From positions 1 through 12,460 of the forward strand of contig CAZTVF010000138.1 in NCBI GenBank assembly GCA_964616985.1: a stretch of 12,460 nt of DNA. Direction: 5' to 3'. The notes beneath the pieces are model-generated. The model was not told where the DNA came from. It made no database searches and saw only the letters and a program-made list of their open reading frames with translations. Shown piece by piece: positions 1 to 8,499 of this stretch (within the stretch, counting starts at the first letter, position 1; each line of letters starts with the position of its first letter). Both the position numbers and the translations under genes were made by a program. The DNA comes from CAZTVF01 sp964616985. Its GTDB lineage: Bacteria; Planctomycetota; Phycisphaerae; SM23-33.

Positions 1-1344
<1,344 letters not shown>

Positions 1345-1473
1345 TATGCAGGTTCGATTCTTCTGATCATCAGAGTTTAGTTTTCGCAAACGCGAACTGT
1401 CGTCGCGTAAGAGGATAGTCTACACGATAGTTCCCATGGGCACAACCACCTCCCCGAATGGACGGCGGCCGTC

Positions 1474-2832
1474 TCAGAGTCGGGAGTAGTTCGGCTGGGC
1501 GCTGAAGTCCCCGTCAAAGTAGCCCTCGTGATCCTCGTCGGGCTCCAGCGGCAAGGGCTTCTCCTGGCCGCAGTGCACGCGCACGAGCGTCGCCATGCAC
1601 ACCGCCAGCCACACGAACTCGTACCGCCAGAACGTGTTCATGGTCGGGCCGATCGTCATCGAGCAGGCGGCCGTGCCCACGCACCCCAGCAGCACCGCCC
1701 TGCCCATGTTCTGCGAGAACAGCGACATGCCGTTCTTGCGGAGGAACCACGCCTGGCGAATCAGCCGGGAGATCATGAGCCCCGCCCAGATGACCCCCGC
1801 CAGCCCGTAGCACATCAGCAAGTCGACGTAACCGTTATGGGCATACGCTCCTCGCAGCGAGTAGTAGGTCTCCCCTGCGCCGCAAAACAGGGTCCAGGGC
1901 CCGACGGCATAGCGAAAGCTGTAGCTGATGTTTTCCAGCCGTCCCGTGCTGTTCCACAGGCTACCGGCCTGGCTCTGCTCTTCCGTTCGGTCCAGCATCG
2001 CTTGGAAGGCTGACCGCATTTCCGGGATAGCCACGATGATCAGCACGGGGATGGCAAACAGCAGCAGCACCGGCAGCCGCCGCCCCGGCGAGAACAACAG
2101 GATAAGCACCCCCACCACCGCCACGCCCACCATGCCGCTTCGGCTGCCGCTGGCGACCAGCGCCGCGATCAACAGCATGCACCATGGCAGCGCCGCGATC
2201 TTACTGATGATGGTGGAGCGGTAGATCACAGCCGCCGCGCCGATCCAACCAATCGTCGCGACGGTGATTCCCACGCCGTCGGCGCTCAGGAACGAACCCG
2301 CGGCTCGCGTGTGAAGCAATTCGTGCTCCAGATCCACTTCGACGTAGAACATCCGGGCCCACCCGATCTTGTAGTGGTCGGCCAGGGCGATGAGGCAGGC
2401 CAGGCCCACGCCGATGGCCAGGCTGATGACCGCCCGGCGCACATCCTGCTCGGTCTCCAACGTCATCGTCATCGTGAGCCCGAACAGCAACAGACCGACG
2501 CTCTTCAGGACGGTCTTGGCGACGATCGCAGGCACCTCCATGTGCGTCAGGCCCAGGCTGGTCAGTTCGCTCACAAGGATGATTGCGAACATCCACATCA
2601 GCATCTTGGCGACCCACTTGGACTGGGGACGATACCCCTTGAGCCACATGGTGGCGAAGGCAAAGACGATCAGCATGTCGTCGAAACCGGCGTTGTATGG
2701 CAAGATGCCGTACCACAACCGGCTCGGATAGGCGAAGATGACAGGCAACAGGCAGTAGACAATGCCCTTGCGCGTTCCGAACGCGATGGCCAGCAGCAGG
2801 GACAGAACGATGGCAAAGCTGATCTGACTCAC
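1474..2832 (-). CDS. O-antigen ligase / Wzy polymerase family membrane protein
   Basis: Polytopic inner-membrane protein of the O-antigen ligase/polymerase (Wzy_C) superfamily, which joins lipid-linked glycan units to each other or to an acceptor on the periplasmic side. The 452 residues are mostly hydrophobic segments, with the N-terminus starting directly in a membrane helix. The family signature is visible: SGSRSG at 228-233 followed by a long helix, then a large soluble loop (about 270-335) containing TGRLE (296-300) and AHNGY (331-335). The His in that loop is a position of the type needed by WaaL and Wzy enzymes. The C-terminus is an acidic cytosolic-looking tail (about 427-452, with EPDEDHEG). 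The start is GTG at 2832, preceded by AAAGGA with 5 nt spacing. It follows the GT4 gene on the same strand by 172 bp. Whether it is a ligase or a polymerase cannot be told from sequence. Confidence 0.88.
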   Translation of the reverse strand: MSQISFAIVLSLLLAIAFGTRKGIVYCLLPVIFAYPSRLWYGILPYNAGFDDMLIVFAFATMWLKGYRPQSKWVAKMLMWMFAIILVSELTSLGLTHMEVPAIVAKTVLKSVGLLLFGLTMTMTLETEQDVRRAVISLAIGVGLACLIALADHYKIGWARMFYVEVDLEHELLHTRAAGSFLSADGVGITVATIGWIGAAAVIYRSTIISKIAALPWCMLLIAALVASGSRSGMVGVAVVGVLILLFSPGRRLPVLLLFAIPVLIIVAIPEMRSAFQAMLDRTEEQSQAGSLWNSTGRLENISYSFRYAVGPWTLFCGAGETYYSLRGAYAHNGYVDLLMCYGLAGVIWAGLMISRLIRQAWFLRKNGMSLFSQNMGRAVLLGCVGTAACSMTIGPTMNTFWRYEFVWLAVCMATLVRVHCGQEKPLPLEPDEDHEGYFDGDFSAQPNYSRL

Positions 2833-2956
2833 AAGGGTCCTTTGTGTTTGCGGAACGCGGCTAACAGAACATCGTACGCTTCACAGACGGCAAAAGTTTG
2901 CTCCTGCGGCAACACGGAACTCCAAAGCCGCTACGGTATTATCGGCCAGATCGCCT

Positions 2957-2984
2957 CCGGCGCTTCGCCCATCGAACGCGCCGG
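2957..2984 (-). terminator. imperfect GC-rich hairpin after the GT4 gene
   Basis: An 11-bp inverted repeat (CCGGCGCTTCG pairing with CGAA-C-GCGCCGG, one bulged base, 5-nt loop) lies 20 nt beyond the stop codon of the glycosyltransferase gene ending at 3005, and upstream of the ligase/polymerase gene. No T-tract follows on the minus strand, so it is not a canonical intrinsic terminator. It could pause RNA polymerase, protect the mRNA 3' end or be incidental in this GC-rich DNA. I found no convincing promoter for the downstream gene in the remaining gap, only an isolated GATAAT-like -10 at 2938-2943. Confidence 0.3.
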
Positions 2985-3004
2985 CGCCTCCGCCTCCAAC
3001 GCTC

Positions 3005-4186
3005 CTATCCCCGCTTGGCCGCGAGAATCAGCTTCTGTTCAATCTGCGCGACGATCGCAGGCCAATTATATCTCTCGAGGATGCGTTTCTTGCCCGCCGC
3101 CGCCATCCGCTGTCGGCGCGGGGCGTCGTCCAGCAGCGACGCCATCGCCGCCGCCAGGGCGTCCACATCCGACGGTTCGACCAGCAGGCCGTTGACGCCG
3201 TCCTCAATCGAGTCGGTGATGCCCCCCGCCCGCCCGCCGACGACCGCCAGGCCGTGGGCGTTCGCCTCCAGAAAGCTGATGCCGAAGCCTTCCACCTCGC
3301 CTCGCAGCCCCGCACGCGAAGGCATGACGTACAGATCGCTCGCGCGGTAGACGCGCAGCTTGGTGGCCTCGTCGACACGCCCCATGAACGTGACGCGGTC
3401 GGCCAGACCCATCTGGGCCGCCATTGCTTCCAGGGCCGCTCGGTCGGGGCCATCGCCCAGGACCACGTAGCGGCAGTCGCTCTTTCGCTGCCGCAGGAGC
3501 TTCAGCGCCCGCAGCGTCGTGTCGACGCCCTTGCGCAGGACCAACCGGCAGACGGTGAGCACAACCGCCTCAGGCCCCCAGCCCAGTTCACAGCGGGCAA
3601 CTTCGCGCACGCCCTCGGGGCTGATCTCATCCAGGGGGAACCCGCAGCCGATCACCGTGGACGTGCCGGGGACGATGCCCGCGTTCTTCTCGATCACGCC
3701 CTGGCTGTACGTGCTGTTGTAGAACGTCCAGCGGGCGCGGCGGATCAGCCGGCCCATGCGCAGTGCCGGCAGCGGGTTTCGCTTCTTGAAATCCCCGGCG
3801 ATGTCGTCGCCGTGCACCATCAGCACGTAGGGCAGGCCGCTCGCCAGCGTCACCGGCAGCCACAACATCGAAGGGTTGGTGCACAGCAGCACGTCGGGGC
3901 GACGACGGCCCAGAAAAGACAGGATCGCCCCGCGCGACTGGAACGACCACAGCGGGCGCAGGATCATCCCCCGCGGCGTGTAGATGCTGTACGGCGGCGG
4001 CTGCGGGAATGCACGATGGACGCCAAAGCCGCCCATGTCTTCCTCGGCCGGCGCGTCGCCCAGGCGGTGCGTGACCACGTCCAGCCGGTGCCCGCGCGAG
4101 GCAAGCTCGCGGCAGACCTGGTAGGCAAACTCCGCGATGCCCCCCAGCCGCGGCCTGAAGTCCGTCGATAGAACCGTCACATTCAT
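3005..4186 (-). CDS. GT4-family glycosyltransferase
   Basis: GT-B fold retaining glycosyltransferase expected to transfer a sugar from a nucleotide donor to a growing lipid-linked glycan at the cytosolic membrane face. With the ATG at 4186 the protein is 393 residues. The N-terminal domain begins with the usual beta strand (MNVTVLSTDF) and the glycine loop RLGGIAEF (13-20). The C-terminal Glycos_transf_1 domain has the donor-phosphate-contacting pair Arg214/Lys219 (CRLVLRKG), the nucleotide-binding strand VVLGDGPD (241-248), and the E-x7-E motif Glu299/Glu307 in EVEGFGISFLEA. A longer reading from a GTG at 4225 is possible, but it adds 13 residues upstream of the conserved first strand and has no ribosome site. 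Neither start has a strong Shine-Dalgarno. It stands alone, 172 bp before the ligase/polymerase gene and 316 bp after the sugar kinase gene. The donor and acceptor sugars cannot be inferred. Confidence 0.9.
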   Translation of the reverse strand: MNVTVLSTDFRPRLGGIAEFAYQVCRELASRGHRLDVVTHRLGDAPAEEDMGGFGVHRAFPQPPPYSIYTPRGMILRPLWSFQSRGAILSFLGRRRPDVLLCTNPSMLWLPVTLASGLPYVLMVHGDDIAGDFKKRNPLPALRMGRLIRRARWTFYNSTYSQGVIEKNAGIVPGTSTVIGCGFPLDEISPEGVREVARCELGWGPEAVVLTVCRLVLRKGVDTTLRALKLLRQRKSDCRYVVLGDGPDRAALEAMAAQMGLADRVTFMGRVDEATKLRVYRASDLYVMPSRAGLRGEVEGFGISFLEANAHGLAVVGGRAGGITDSIEDGVNGLLVEPSDVDALAAAMASLLDDAPRRQRMAAAGKKRILERYNWPAIVAQIEQKLILAAKRG

Positions 4187-4502
4187 AGGTGAACCATCAC
4201 AAGGATATGTTGATGAATACGCCACGCGCGGCCAAGTAGCCGACTCTTCTTTTATCGGCCAATTGCCCGCATCGGCTGAACGTCCGGCCGAGCCTCTCGC
4301 CGGCGGATGCGCCGAAGCTTTCCGCCACTCCTTCGACGACCTCTATTCAGTATCTTCGGCTGGCGGGTAACGTATGGTGCAGCCAAGACGGTGCCACCCC
4401 AAAACTTGTTTGGGGTGGCACCGACCAGGCCCGACCGGTCAGTGAACTGCCTGCAGGCAAGCCATGCACCTCAGGCATTCCGCGAAGCCCCTGCGATGCG
4501 GC
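4187..4502. other. 316-bp intergenic region without a supportable gene
   Basis: This stretch separates the sugar kinase stop (4503) from the GT4 start (4186). The only clear structure is the perfect hairpin at 4389-4423, with two short perfect palindromes beside it: GACCGGTC at 4433-4440 and TGCCTGCAGGCA at 4448-4459. Open frames crossing it have no ribosome site and read as arginine/proline-rich non-coding translation. On the minus strand there are AT-rich patches upstream of the GT4 gene (GATAAAA near 4250-4257, CATAT near 4204-4209), but no hexamer pair with proper spacing that I would call a promoter. Confidence 0.6.
4389..4423. repeat. perfect 15-bp-stem palindromic hairpin
   Basis: The left arm CGGTGCCACCCCAAA (4389-4403) is the exact reverse complement of the right arm TTTGGGGTGGCACCG (4409-4423), with a 5-nt ACTTG loop. 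It lies between the 3' end of the wecB operon and the 5' end of a separate GT4 gene. There is no T-tract on either side, so it does not look like a standard intrinsic terminator. Its length, perfect symmetry and intergenic position resemble REP-like or MITE-like palindromic units that occur in many copies in some genomes. Only one copy is in this window, so that identity is inference. It could still act as a transcription or mRNA-decay barrier. Confidence 0.7.
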
Positions 4503-5576
4503 CTAGGCCTGGGGCGCGACGGCAGAGTCCCAGATCCGCAATCCGAAGCGGCTGAGGTAGATGGGGATGTTCCGGAAGCCGGGGTTGGCGCTTTCGATGT
4601 CGGCGATCATCGCCCGCTTGACCGCGCGGTCGCTGCCGTTGAGGATCGTCACCGAGCCGCCCTCTCCGCCGGCGCCGTTGACCTTCCAGCCCACCGCGCC
4701 ATAGCGGCGGGCGATGTCGATAATCTGGCGATGGCGCGGCCCGACCAGGTCGGCGTGCAGAAGGCCCTGGGCGTCGGTGTTCTCGATCATCGCCCTCCCC
4801 AGCGCGCCGAAGTCGCCGGCGTAGAGGGCGTCCTTGGACTTCTGGGCCGTCAGGCGCAGCGGGGCCAGCGCCTTGGCGTCGGGGCCCGCGTCCTGCAGGC
4901 CGCGGATGACCTCCTTGTGCGTCTGGCTGGAGTTGTGCGACTGCCCCACGAAAACCAGCGAGAGCCTCGTCTCCAGTTCCCACCAGACGCTGTCGGGAAC
5001 GCGGATCGGGCTGACGGTGGCACGGGGATACTCATGCATGTCGATATAATTGATCCCGCCGTATGCCGACGCAAGCTGATCCTGAATCCCGCACTGCTGG
5101 CCCAGCAGCTCGGTTTCGATCTTGTGGGCCGCCGCGGCCACCTCGTGGGGCGTCATGCGGCCTGGGCGAAGGCAGTCCATCGCCCCGATCATCGCCACGC
5201 TCACCGCCGCCGACGTGCCGGTCGAGCAACCGCTCGGTGCCTCGCTGAAGATCGAGACTTCGATCGCCAGTTCGCGCGGGATCTTCATGTACTCCACCGC
5301 CGCCTCCAGCAGCGGGTGCTTCCCGTACGATCCGCACGGGTCGTCGATGCTGTAATGCTGGCCGTAGTTCTCGGCGTTGATCGTGATGCGAGGCCGCCCG
5401 CCATCGCCGCGATACACCCGCACCTGCACCTCGGCGTACGGATAGACGGCGATGTTGAAAATACGCCCGTAGCGGGCGAACCACGTGTCGGTCCAGCCGC
5501 CATTGTCGCAGATCCGCATCGGGGCGACGCTGTTGATGATCCGCACCAGTTGCTTGTTAGGATTTTGCGGCGGCAT
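4503..5576 (-). CDS. GHMP-family sugar kinase (heptose-7-P kinase / fucokinase-like)
   Basis: Cytosolic ATP-dependent small-molecule kinase of the GHMP superfamily, most like enzymes that phosphorylate the anomeric position of a sugar to prepare it for nucleotide activation (HddA-type heptose 7-phosphate kinases, L-fucokinase). It has 357 residues. Motif 1 is APMRICDNGGWTDT (18-31). The ATP phosphate loop is EAPSGCSTGTSAA (112-124), a variant of PxGxGSSA. The sugar-site segment QDQLASAYGGINYID (165-179) has Asp166 as likely catalytic base. Motif 3 is NGAGGEGGSVTIL (300-312). The start ATG at 5576 has GAAGGA about 8 nt upstream. The first 20 nt overlap the 3' end of the acetyltransferase gene, so it is the last gene of a coupled operon. 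The matching nucleotidyltransferase is not in the window, so the substrate is unresolved. The family is secure; the substrate is not. Confidence 0.9.
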   Translation of the reverse strand: MPPQNPNKQLVRIINSVAPMRICDNGGWTDTWFARYGRIFNIAVYPYAEVQVRVYRGDGGRPRITINAENYGQHYSIDDPCGSYGKHPLLEAAVEYMKIPRELAIEVSIFSEAPSGCSTGTSAAVSVAMIGAMDCLRPGRMTPHEVAAAAHKIETELLGQQCGIQDQLASAYGGINYIDMHEYPRATVSPIRVPDSVWWELETRLSLVFVGQSHNSSQTHKEVIRGLQDAGPDAKALAPLRLTAQKSKDALYAGDFGALGRAMIENTDAQGLLHADLVGPRHRQIIDIARRYGAVGWKVNGAGGEGGSVTILNGSDRAVKRAMIADIESANPGFRNIPIYLSRFGLRIWDSAVAPQA

Positions 5577-6081
5577 CGGCAGGGTCCTTCGGCTTTCTCA
5601 CGATCGGCCGGGCGGGAACGCCCACGACGGTCTCGCCGGCGGCCACGTCGTGCAGCACCACGGCGTTGGCGCCGACCGTGCAGCCGCGTCCCAGCCGCAC
5701 CGCGCCCAGAACCTTGGCCCCGGCCATCACCACCTCGTCTTCCTCGATGACCGGCCACTCGCCCTCGTTCTTCTGCCCGATCACCGCCCCGCTGAGGATG
5801 AAAAAGTTGCCGCCGATCTTGGCGCCGTTGCCGATCACCACGCCCGTGGGATGGGGAATGTGAAAGCCCGGACCGATGTCGGCGCCCGGGGAGACGTCGC
5901 CACCGGTCCTGGCGGCGCCGCGGGCATAGATCAGCCCCGGCAGCACGGGCACGTGCCGCAACAGCAGCCACCGCGCCGCGCGGTAATGCACCACGGCCTT
6001 GAAACCGGGACTTCGCAGGTACAGCCAGAGCACCCGCAGGAAGCCCCGCACGTGGTACTTGCTGATGTCGGCGCGGATCAT
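5557..6081 (-). CDS. CysE-type hexapeptide-repeat O-acetyltransferase
   Basis: Left-handed beta-helix acyltransferase, predicted to move an acetyl group from acetyl-CoA to a hydroxyl. In this setting the acceptor is probably a sugar of the glycan or its precursor. It has 174 residues. A short N-terminal helical part (1-50) is followed by hexapeptide repeats from about 60 to 155, including ADIGPGFHIPHPTGVVIG (67-84). His77 matches the catalytic His of serine acetyltransferases and Asp62 the partner Asp. The repeats end with GVPARPI (154-160), the usual exit of the domain. It is much shorter than E. coli CysE (273 residues) and lacks most of that protein's N-terminal domain, so cysteine synthesis is unlikely despite the family name. 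The start is fixed by an ATGA overlap with the stop of the preceding glycosyltransferase (ATG 6081, TGA 6080-6078). A longer frame back to 6300 is read-through inside that gene. Confidence 0.9.
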   Translation of the reverse strand: MIRADISKYHVRGFLRVLWLYLRSPGFKAVVHYRAARWLLLRHVPVLPGLIYARGAARTGGDVSPGADIGPGFHIPHPTGVVIGNGAKIGGNFFILSGAVIGQKNEGEWPVIEEDEVVMAGAKVLGAVRLGRGCTVGANAVVLHDVAAGETVVGVPARPIVRKPKDPADAAAKS

Positions 6082-7250
6082 TTCGCTCGGCCCTCCCGGG
6101 TCTGCGTCAGAACCTGCTGGACGGTCCGCGCGATGCTCTTCCAGTCGAACTGCCGGAAGCGGGCGTCCCAGGCGCGGTCCCACTTGAGGCCAGGTGCGGC
6201 CAGCAGCGCCGCCGCCCAGGCGTCGGCCCGCGGTTCGATGAACTGCACACCGGGCAGGGCCAGCGTCTTGAGCTCCTTGAGCGGCGTGGCCAGGGTCCAT
6301 TTCTGCGATGCCCCGTATTCCAGCACCTTGATCGGCAGCGCGTTCTCCGTGAACGGCAGCAGGTCAAACGGCAGCGTGCCCGCATGGATCAGGTGGAAGT
6401 ACTTGTACACCTCCGCCGGCGGCACCGGGCCGGTGAAGCGGATCGCGTCGTCGGCCAGGCCGCGATACTTGTCCACCTCCGCCCCGGGCCCCACCACCAG
6501 CAGCACCGCCTGGGGCATGCGGGCCCGCACCATCGCAAAGGCGTCCAGCAGCAGCTTCATGCCCGACCACGACCCGTGGTTGCCGATGCAGCCGAAGATG
6601 AAGCGGCCGCCCAGCCCCAGCTGCACCCGCAGGCCCTCCACCTCGCCCGGCTGAACCGCGGTCATCTGCTCAAAATCGACGCCGTTGGGCACGTACGCCG
6701 ACGGGCGGCCGAACTGCTCCTGGATCATCGCCGTCAGTGCGTGAGAGATCGTCACGATGGCCGCGGAATTCCTGAGCTCATGCTCCAGGACGCGCCCGAT
6801 GACGGGCCGGCTGGCCGGGGCCGCCAGTGAAAGGTGGTCGTCGACCAGGTCGTAGACGCTCGTGATGCCTTCCAGCCCGGCCGTCATGTGAAATGCGGCC
6901 GAGGCGTTGAGGATCATGGTGATGCCCTCGCGCCGGCAGAGCTTCTCCACGGCGCGGCGGTTGAAGCCCAGGCGGCCCATCCGCGGGCGGTACAGCAGCG
7001 GCGCGGTGACGTAGCGGATGCCCGTGCCCGAAGGCGGCGTGTTGAGGCAGCGGCCCAGGGCCTGGTTGGCCTCGCGCCACAGCTGGCTGGACCGGCGGGC
7101 GAGGGCGCCCTGCCCCGCGCCCGGCCGCGGCAGCGTTGACCAGTGCAGGTAATACACGTCATAGGCCCCGGCGAGCGCCTTGGCCAGCTCGTGCGATCGC
7201 ACGCGCACGTTCAGCTGTTCCACGTGCGGTATGACCAGCAGTTTTTCCAT
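6078..7250 (-). CDS. GT4-like (GT-B) glycosyltransferase
   Basis: Second GT-B glycosyltransferase of the locus, 390 residues, cytosolic or peripheral membrane. The N-terminal domain carries YDLVDDHL (133-140), a motif seen in the TuaH/GumK-like branch of bacterial polysaccharide transferases, and the inter-domain segment YVPNGVDFE (186-194). The C-terminal domain shows FIFGCIGNHGSWSGMKLL (217-234), LVVGPG (251-256) and the donor-binding PFTENALPIKVLEYGA (299-314), where Lys308 and Glu311 are the usual nucleotide-sugar contacts. It starts 2 nt after the wecB stop and overlaps the acetyltransferase start by 4 nt, so translation is probably coupled along the operon. The ATG at 7250 has only a modest GGACGG upstream, consistent with coupling. 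Donor unknown; UDP-ManNAc or a derivative is a reasonable guess from the adjacent epimerase. Confidence 0.87.
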   Translation of the reverse strand: MEKLLVIPHVEQLNVRVRSHELAKALAGAYDVYYLHWSTLPRPGAGQGALARRSSQLWREANQALGRCLNTPPSGTGIRYVTAPLLYRPRMGRLGFNRRAVEKLCRREGITMILNASAAFHMTAGLEGITSVYDLVDDHLSLAAPASRPVIGRVLEHELRNSAAIVTISHALTAMIQEQFGRPSAYVPNGVDFEQMTAVQPGEVEGLRVQLGLGGRFIFGCIGNHGSWSGMKLLLDAFAMVRARMPQAVLLVVGPGAEVDKYRGLADDAIRFTGPVPPAEVYKYFHLIHAGTLPFDLLPFTENALPIKVLEYGASQKWTLATPLKELKTLALPGVQFIEPRADAWAAALLAAPGLKWDRAWDARFRQFDWKSIARTVQQVLTQTREGRAK

Positions 7251-7252
7251 AG

Positions 7253-8380
7253 TTACCGTCCGATCGACGCGATGTGGTCGAGGATCCTGCCGGTGGCCTT
7301 GCCGTCGCCGTAGGGGTTGACGGCCGCGGCCATCGCGGCATAAGCGGCCGGGTCGCTCAGCAGCGTCGTGACGCCTTCGACGATGGCCTTGGGGTCGGTG
7401 CCGCAGAGCTTGACGGTGCCCGCCTCGACGGCCTCGGGGCGTTCGGTCGTGTCGCGCATGACCAGCACGGGCTTGCCCAGGCTGGGGGCCTCTTCCTGCA
7501 CGCCGCCGGAGTCGGTCAGCACGACCGTGGCCCGCTCCATCATCGCCACGAAAGGCAGGTAGTTCAGCGGCTCGATCAGCAGCACGTTGTCCAGCCCCGC
7601 CAACAGGCGGAAGACCGGCTCGCGGACGTTGGGGTTGAGGTGCACGGGGTAAACGAACACCGCCTGCGGGAACCGCCGGGCGAGTTCGGCGATCGCCTGG
7701 CAGATCGATTCGAAGCCTTGGCCGAAGTTCTCGCGGCGATGGCCGGTGATCAGCACCATCGGCCGCTGGTCGCCCCCGGCCAGAAGCTCGCGCGGCACGC
7801 CCGGCACGTCGGGGCGGCTGGCCTTGATGCGGCCGACGGCGTAGTGCAAGGCGTCGATCACGGTGTTGCCGGTGACGAGGATCCGCCCCGCCTCGACGCC
7901 TTCGCGCAGCAGGTTCTGCCGCGCCATCGGCGTGGGGGCGTAGTGATAGTCCGCGACATGACTGGTCAGGACGCGGTTGATCTCCTCGGGGAACGGCGAG
8001 AACTTGTTGCCCGTCCGCAGCCCGGCCTCGACGTGGCCGACGGGGATCCTGCGGTAGAAGGCCGCCAGCGAGGCGGCCAGGACCGTCGTCGTGTCGCCCT
8101 GCACCAGCACCAGGTCGGGCGTGTGCTCGGCGAAGTAGCCGTCAAGGGCCGCGATGGCCCGCGCCGTCAGCGACGCCAGCGTCTGGTTGGGCTGCATGAG
8201 CCCCAGGTCCACGTCGGGCTGTACGCCGAAGACCTCCAGCACCTGGTCGAGCATCTGGCGGTGCTGGGCCGTCACGCACACGTGCGGGACCATGTCCTGC
8301 CGCGATCGCATCGCCAGGATCACGGGGCAGAGCTTGATGGCCTCGGGACGGGTCCCGAAGACGAAGGAGACTTTCCTCAT
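7253..8380 (-). CDS. wecB: UDP-N-acetylglucosamine 2-epimerase (non-hydrolysing)
   Basis: Interconverts UDP-GlcNAc and UDP-ManNAc in the cytosol, feeding ManNAc or ManNAcA residues into surface glycans. The 375 residues match the family along their whole length: FGTRPEAIKLCPV (8-20), VQGDTTTV (93-100), GHVEAGLRT (115-123), PFPEEINR (129-136), ITGHRREN (211-218) and DSGGVQEEAPSLGKPVL (290-306). The residues equivalent to E. coli WecB Asp95, Glu117, Glu131 and His213 are Asp96, Glu118, Glu132 and His214. The ATG at 8380 has AAAGG (8386-8390) 5 nt upstream, and a strong sigma70-type promoter lies at 8500-8528. It is the first gene of a four-gene operon. A UDP-ManNAc dehydrogenase (WecC) is not next to it, so the sugar may be used as ManNAc, or the dehydrogenase is elsewhere. 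Confidence 0.97.
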   Translation of the reverse strand: MRKVSFVFGTRPEAIKLCPVILAMRSRQDMVPHVCVTAQHRQMLDQVLEVFGVQPDVDLGLMQPNQTLASLTARAIAALDGYFAEHTPDLVLVQGDTTTVLAASLAAFYRRIPVGHVEAGLRTGNKFSPFPEEINRVLTSHVADYHYAPTPMARQNLLREGVEAGRILVTGNTVIDALHYAVGRIKASRPDVPGVPRELLAGGDQRPMVLITGHRRENFGQGFESICQAIAELARRFPQAVFVYPVHLNPNVREPVFRLLAGLDNVLLIEPLNYLPFVAMMERATVVLTDSGGVQEEAPSLGKPVLVMRDTTERPEAVEAGTVKLCGTDPKAIVEGVTTLLSDPAAYAAMAAAVNPYGDGKATGRILDHIASIGR

Positions 8381-8385
8381 ATTGA

Positions 8386-8390
8386 CCTTT
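8386..8390 (-). promoter_or_regulatory. Shine-Dalgarno of wecB
   Basis: AAAGG on the minus strand, 5 nt before the ATG at 8380. It supports that start, which also begins directly with the conserved MRKVSFVFGTRPEA segment. Confidence 0.75.
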
Positions 8391-8434
8391 CGAGCAGGCC
8401 CAAGCCGGTGGCCGGCACGGGCTGCCCCGGCGTC

Positions 8435-8448
8435 GGCGTCGCGACGCC
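8435..8448. repeat. 14-bp perfect palindrome in the wecB leader
   Basis: GGCGTCGCGACGCC is its own reverse complement. It lies inside the predicted 5' leader of the wecB transcript (about 113 nt from the inferred start near 8493 to the ATG). A second small stem, GCCGG-TGG-CCGGC at 8404-8416, lies between it and the ribosome site. It may be a protein-binding operator or part of leader RNA folding. In such GC-rich DNA chance palindromes are common, so a function is only inferred. Confidence 0.45.
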
Positions 8449-8499
8449 TTCTGCGGGCCGGCGGCGGGCGAACCGGGAGTATCCAAGACTGGTCTGTCG

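Noticed and set aside
1461..1473. GACGGCGGCCGTC inverted repeat just after the ligase/polymerase stop as an intrinsic terminator
   Set aside because: Only about five pairs with a 3-nt loop and no T-tract follow; too weak to call in GC-rich DNA.
4307..4555. 82-codon plus-strand frame across the intergenic hairpin
   Set aside because: It is read through a perfect palindrome, has no ribosome site and its product is Arg/Pro-rich without a domain.
4464..5750. 428-codon open frame on the plus strand, antisense to the sugar kinase and acetyltransferase genes
   Set aside because: It reads as Arg/His/Pro/Ala-rich translation with no family motifs, while the minus strand has clear GHMP and hexapeptide motifs. 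Long antisense frames are common in DNA with high third-position GC.
6082..6300. 73-residue N-terminal extension of the acetyltransferase
   Set aside because: It lies wholly inside the glycosyltransferase gene in another frame and is Arg/Gly/Pro-rich; the ATGA overlap at 6081 gives a natural start.
5485..6654. 389-codon plus-strand frame opposite the acetyltransferase and second GT4 genes
   Set aside because: Low-complexity composition and no motif; the sense genes are fully supported by motifs and start/stop overlaps.
8377..8418. 13-residue leader peptide (GTG at 8418) whose TGA overlaps the wecB ATG
   Set aside because: The overlap is tempting for translational coupling, but the GTG has no Shine-Dalgarno and the frame continues upstream without any sign of constraint, so it is probably chance.
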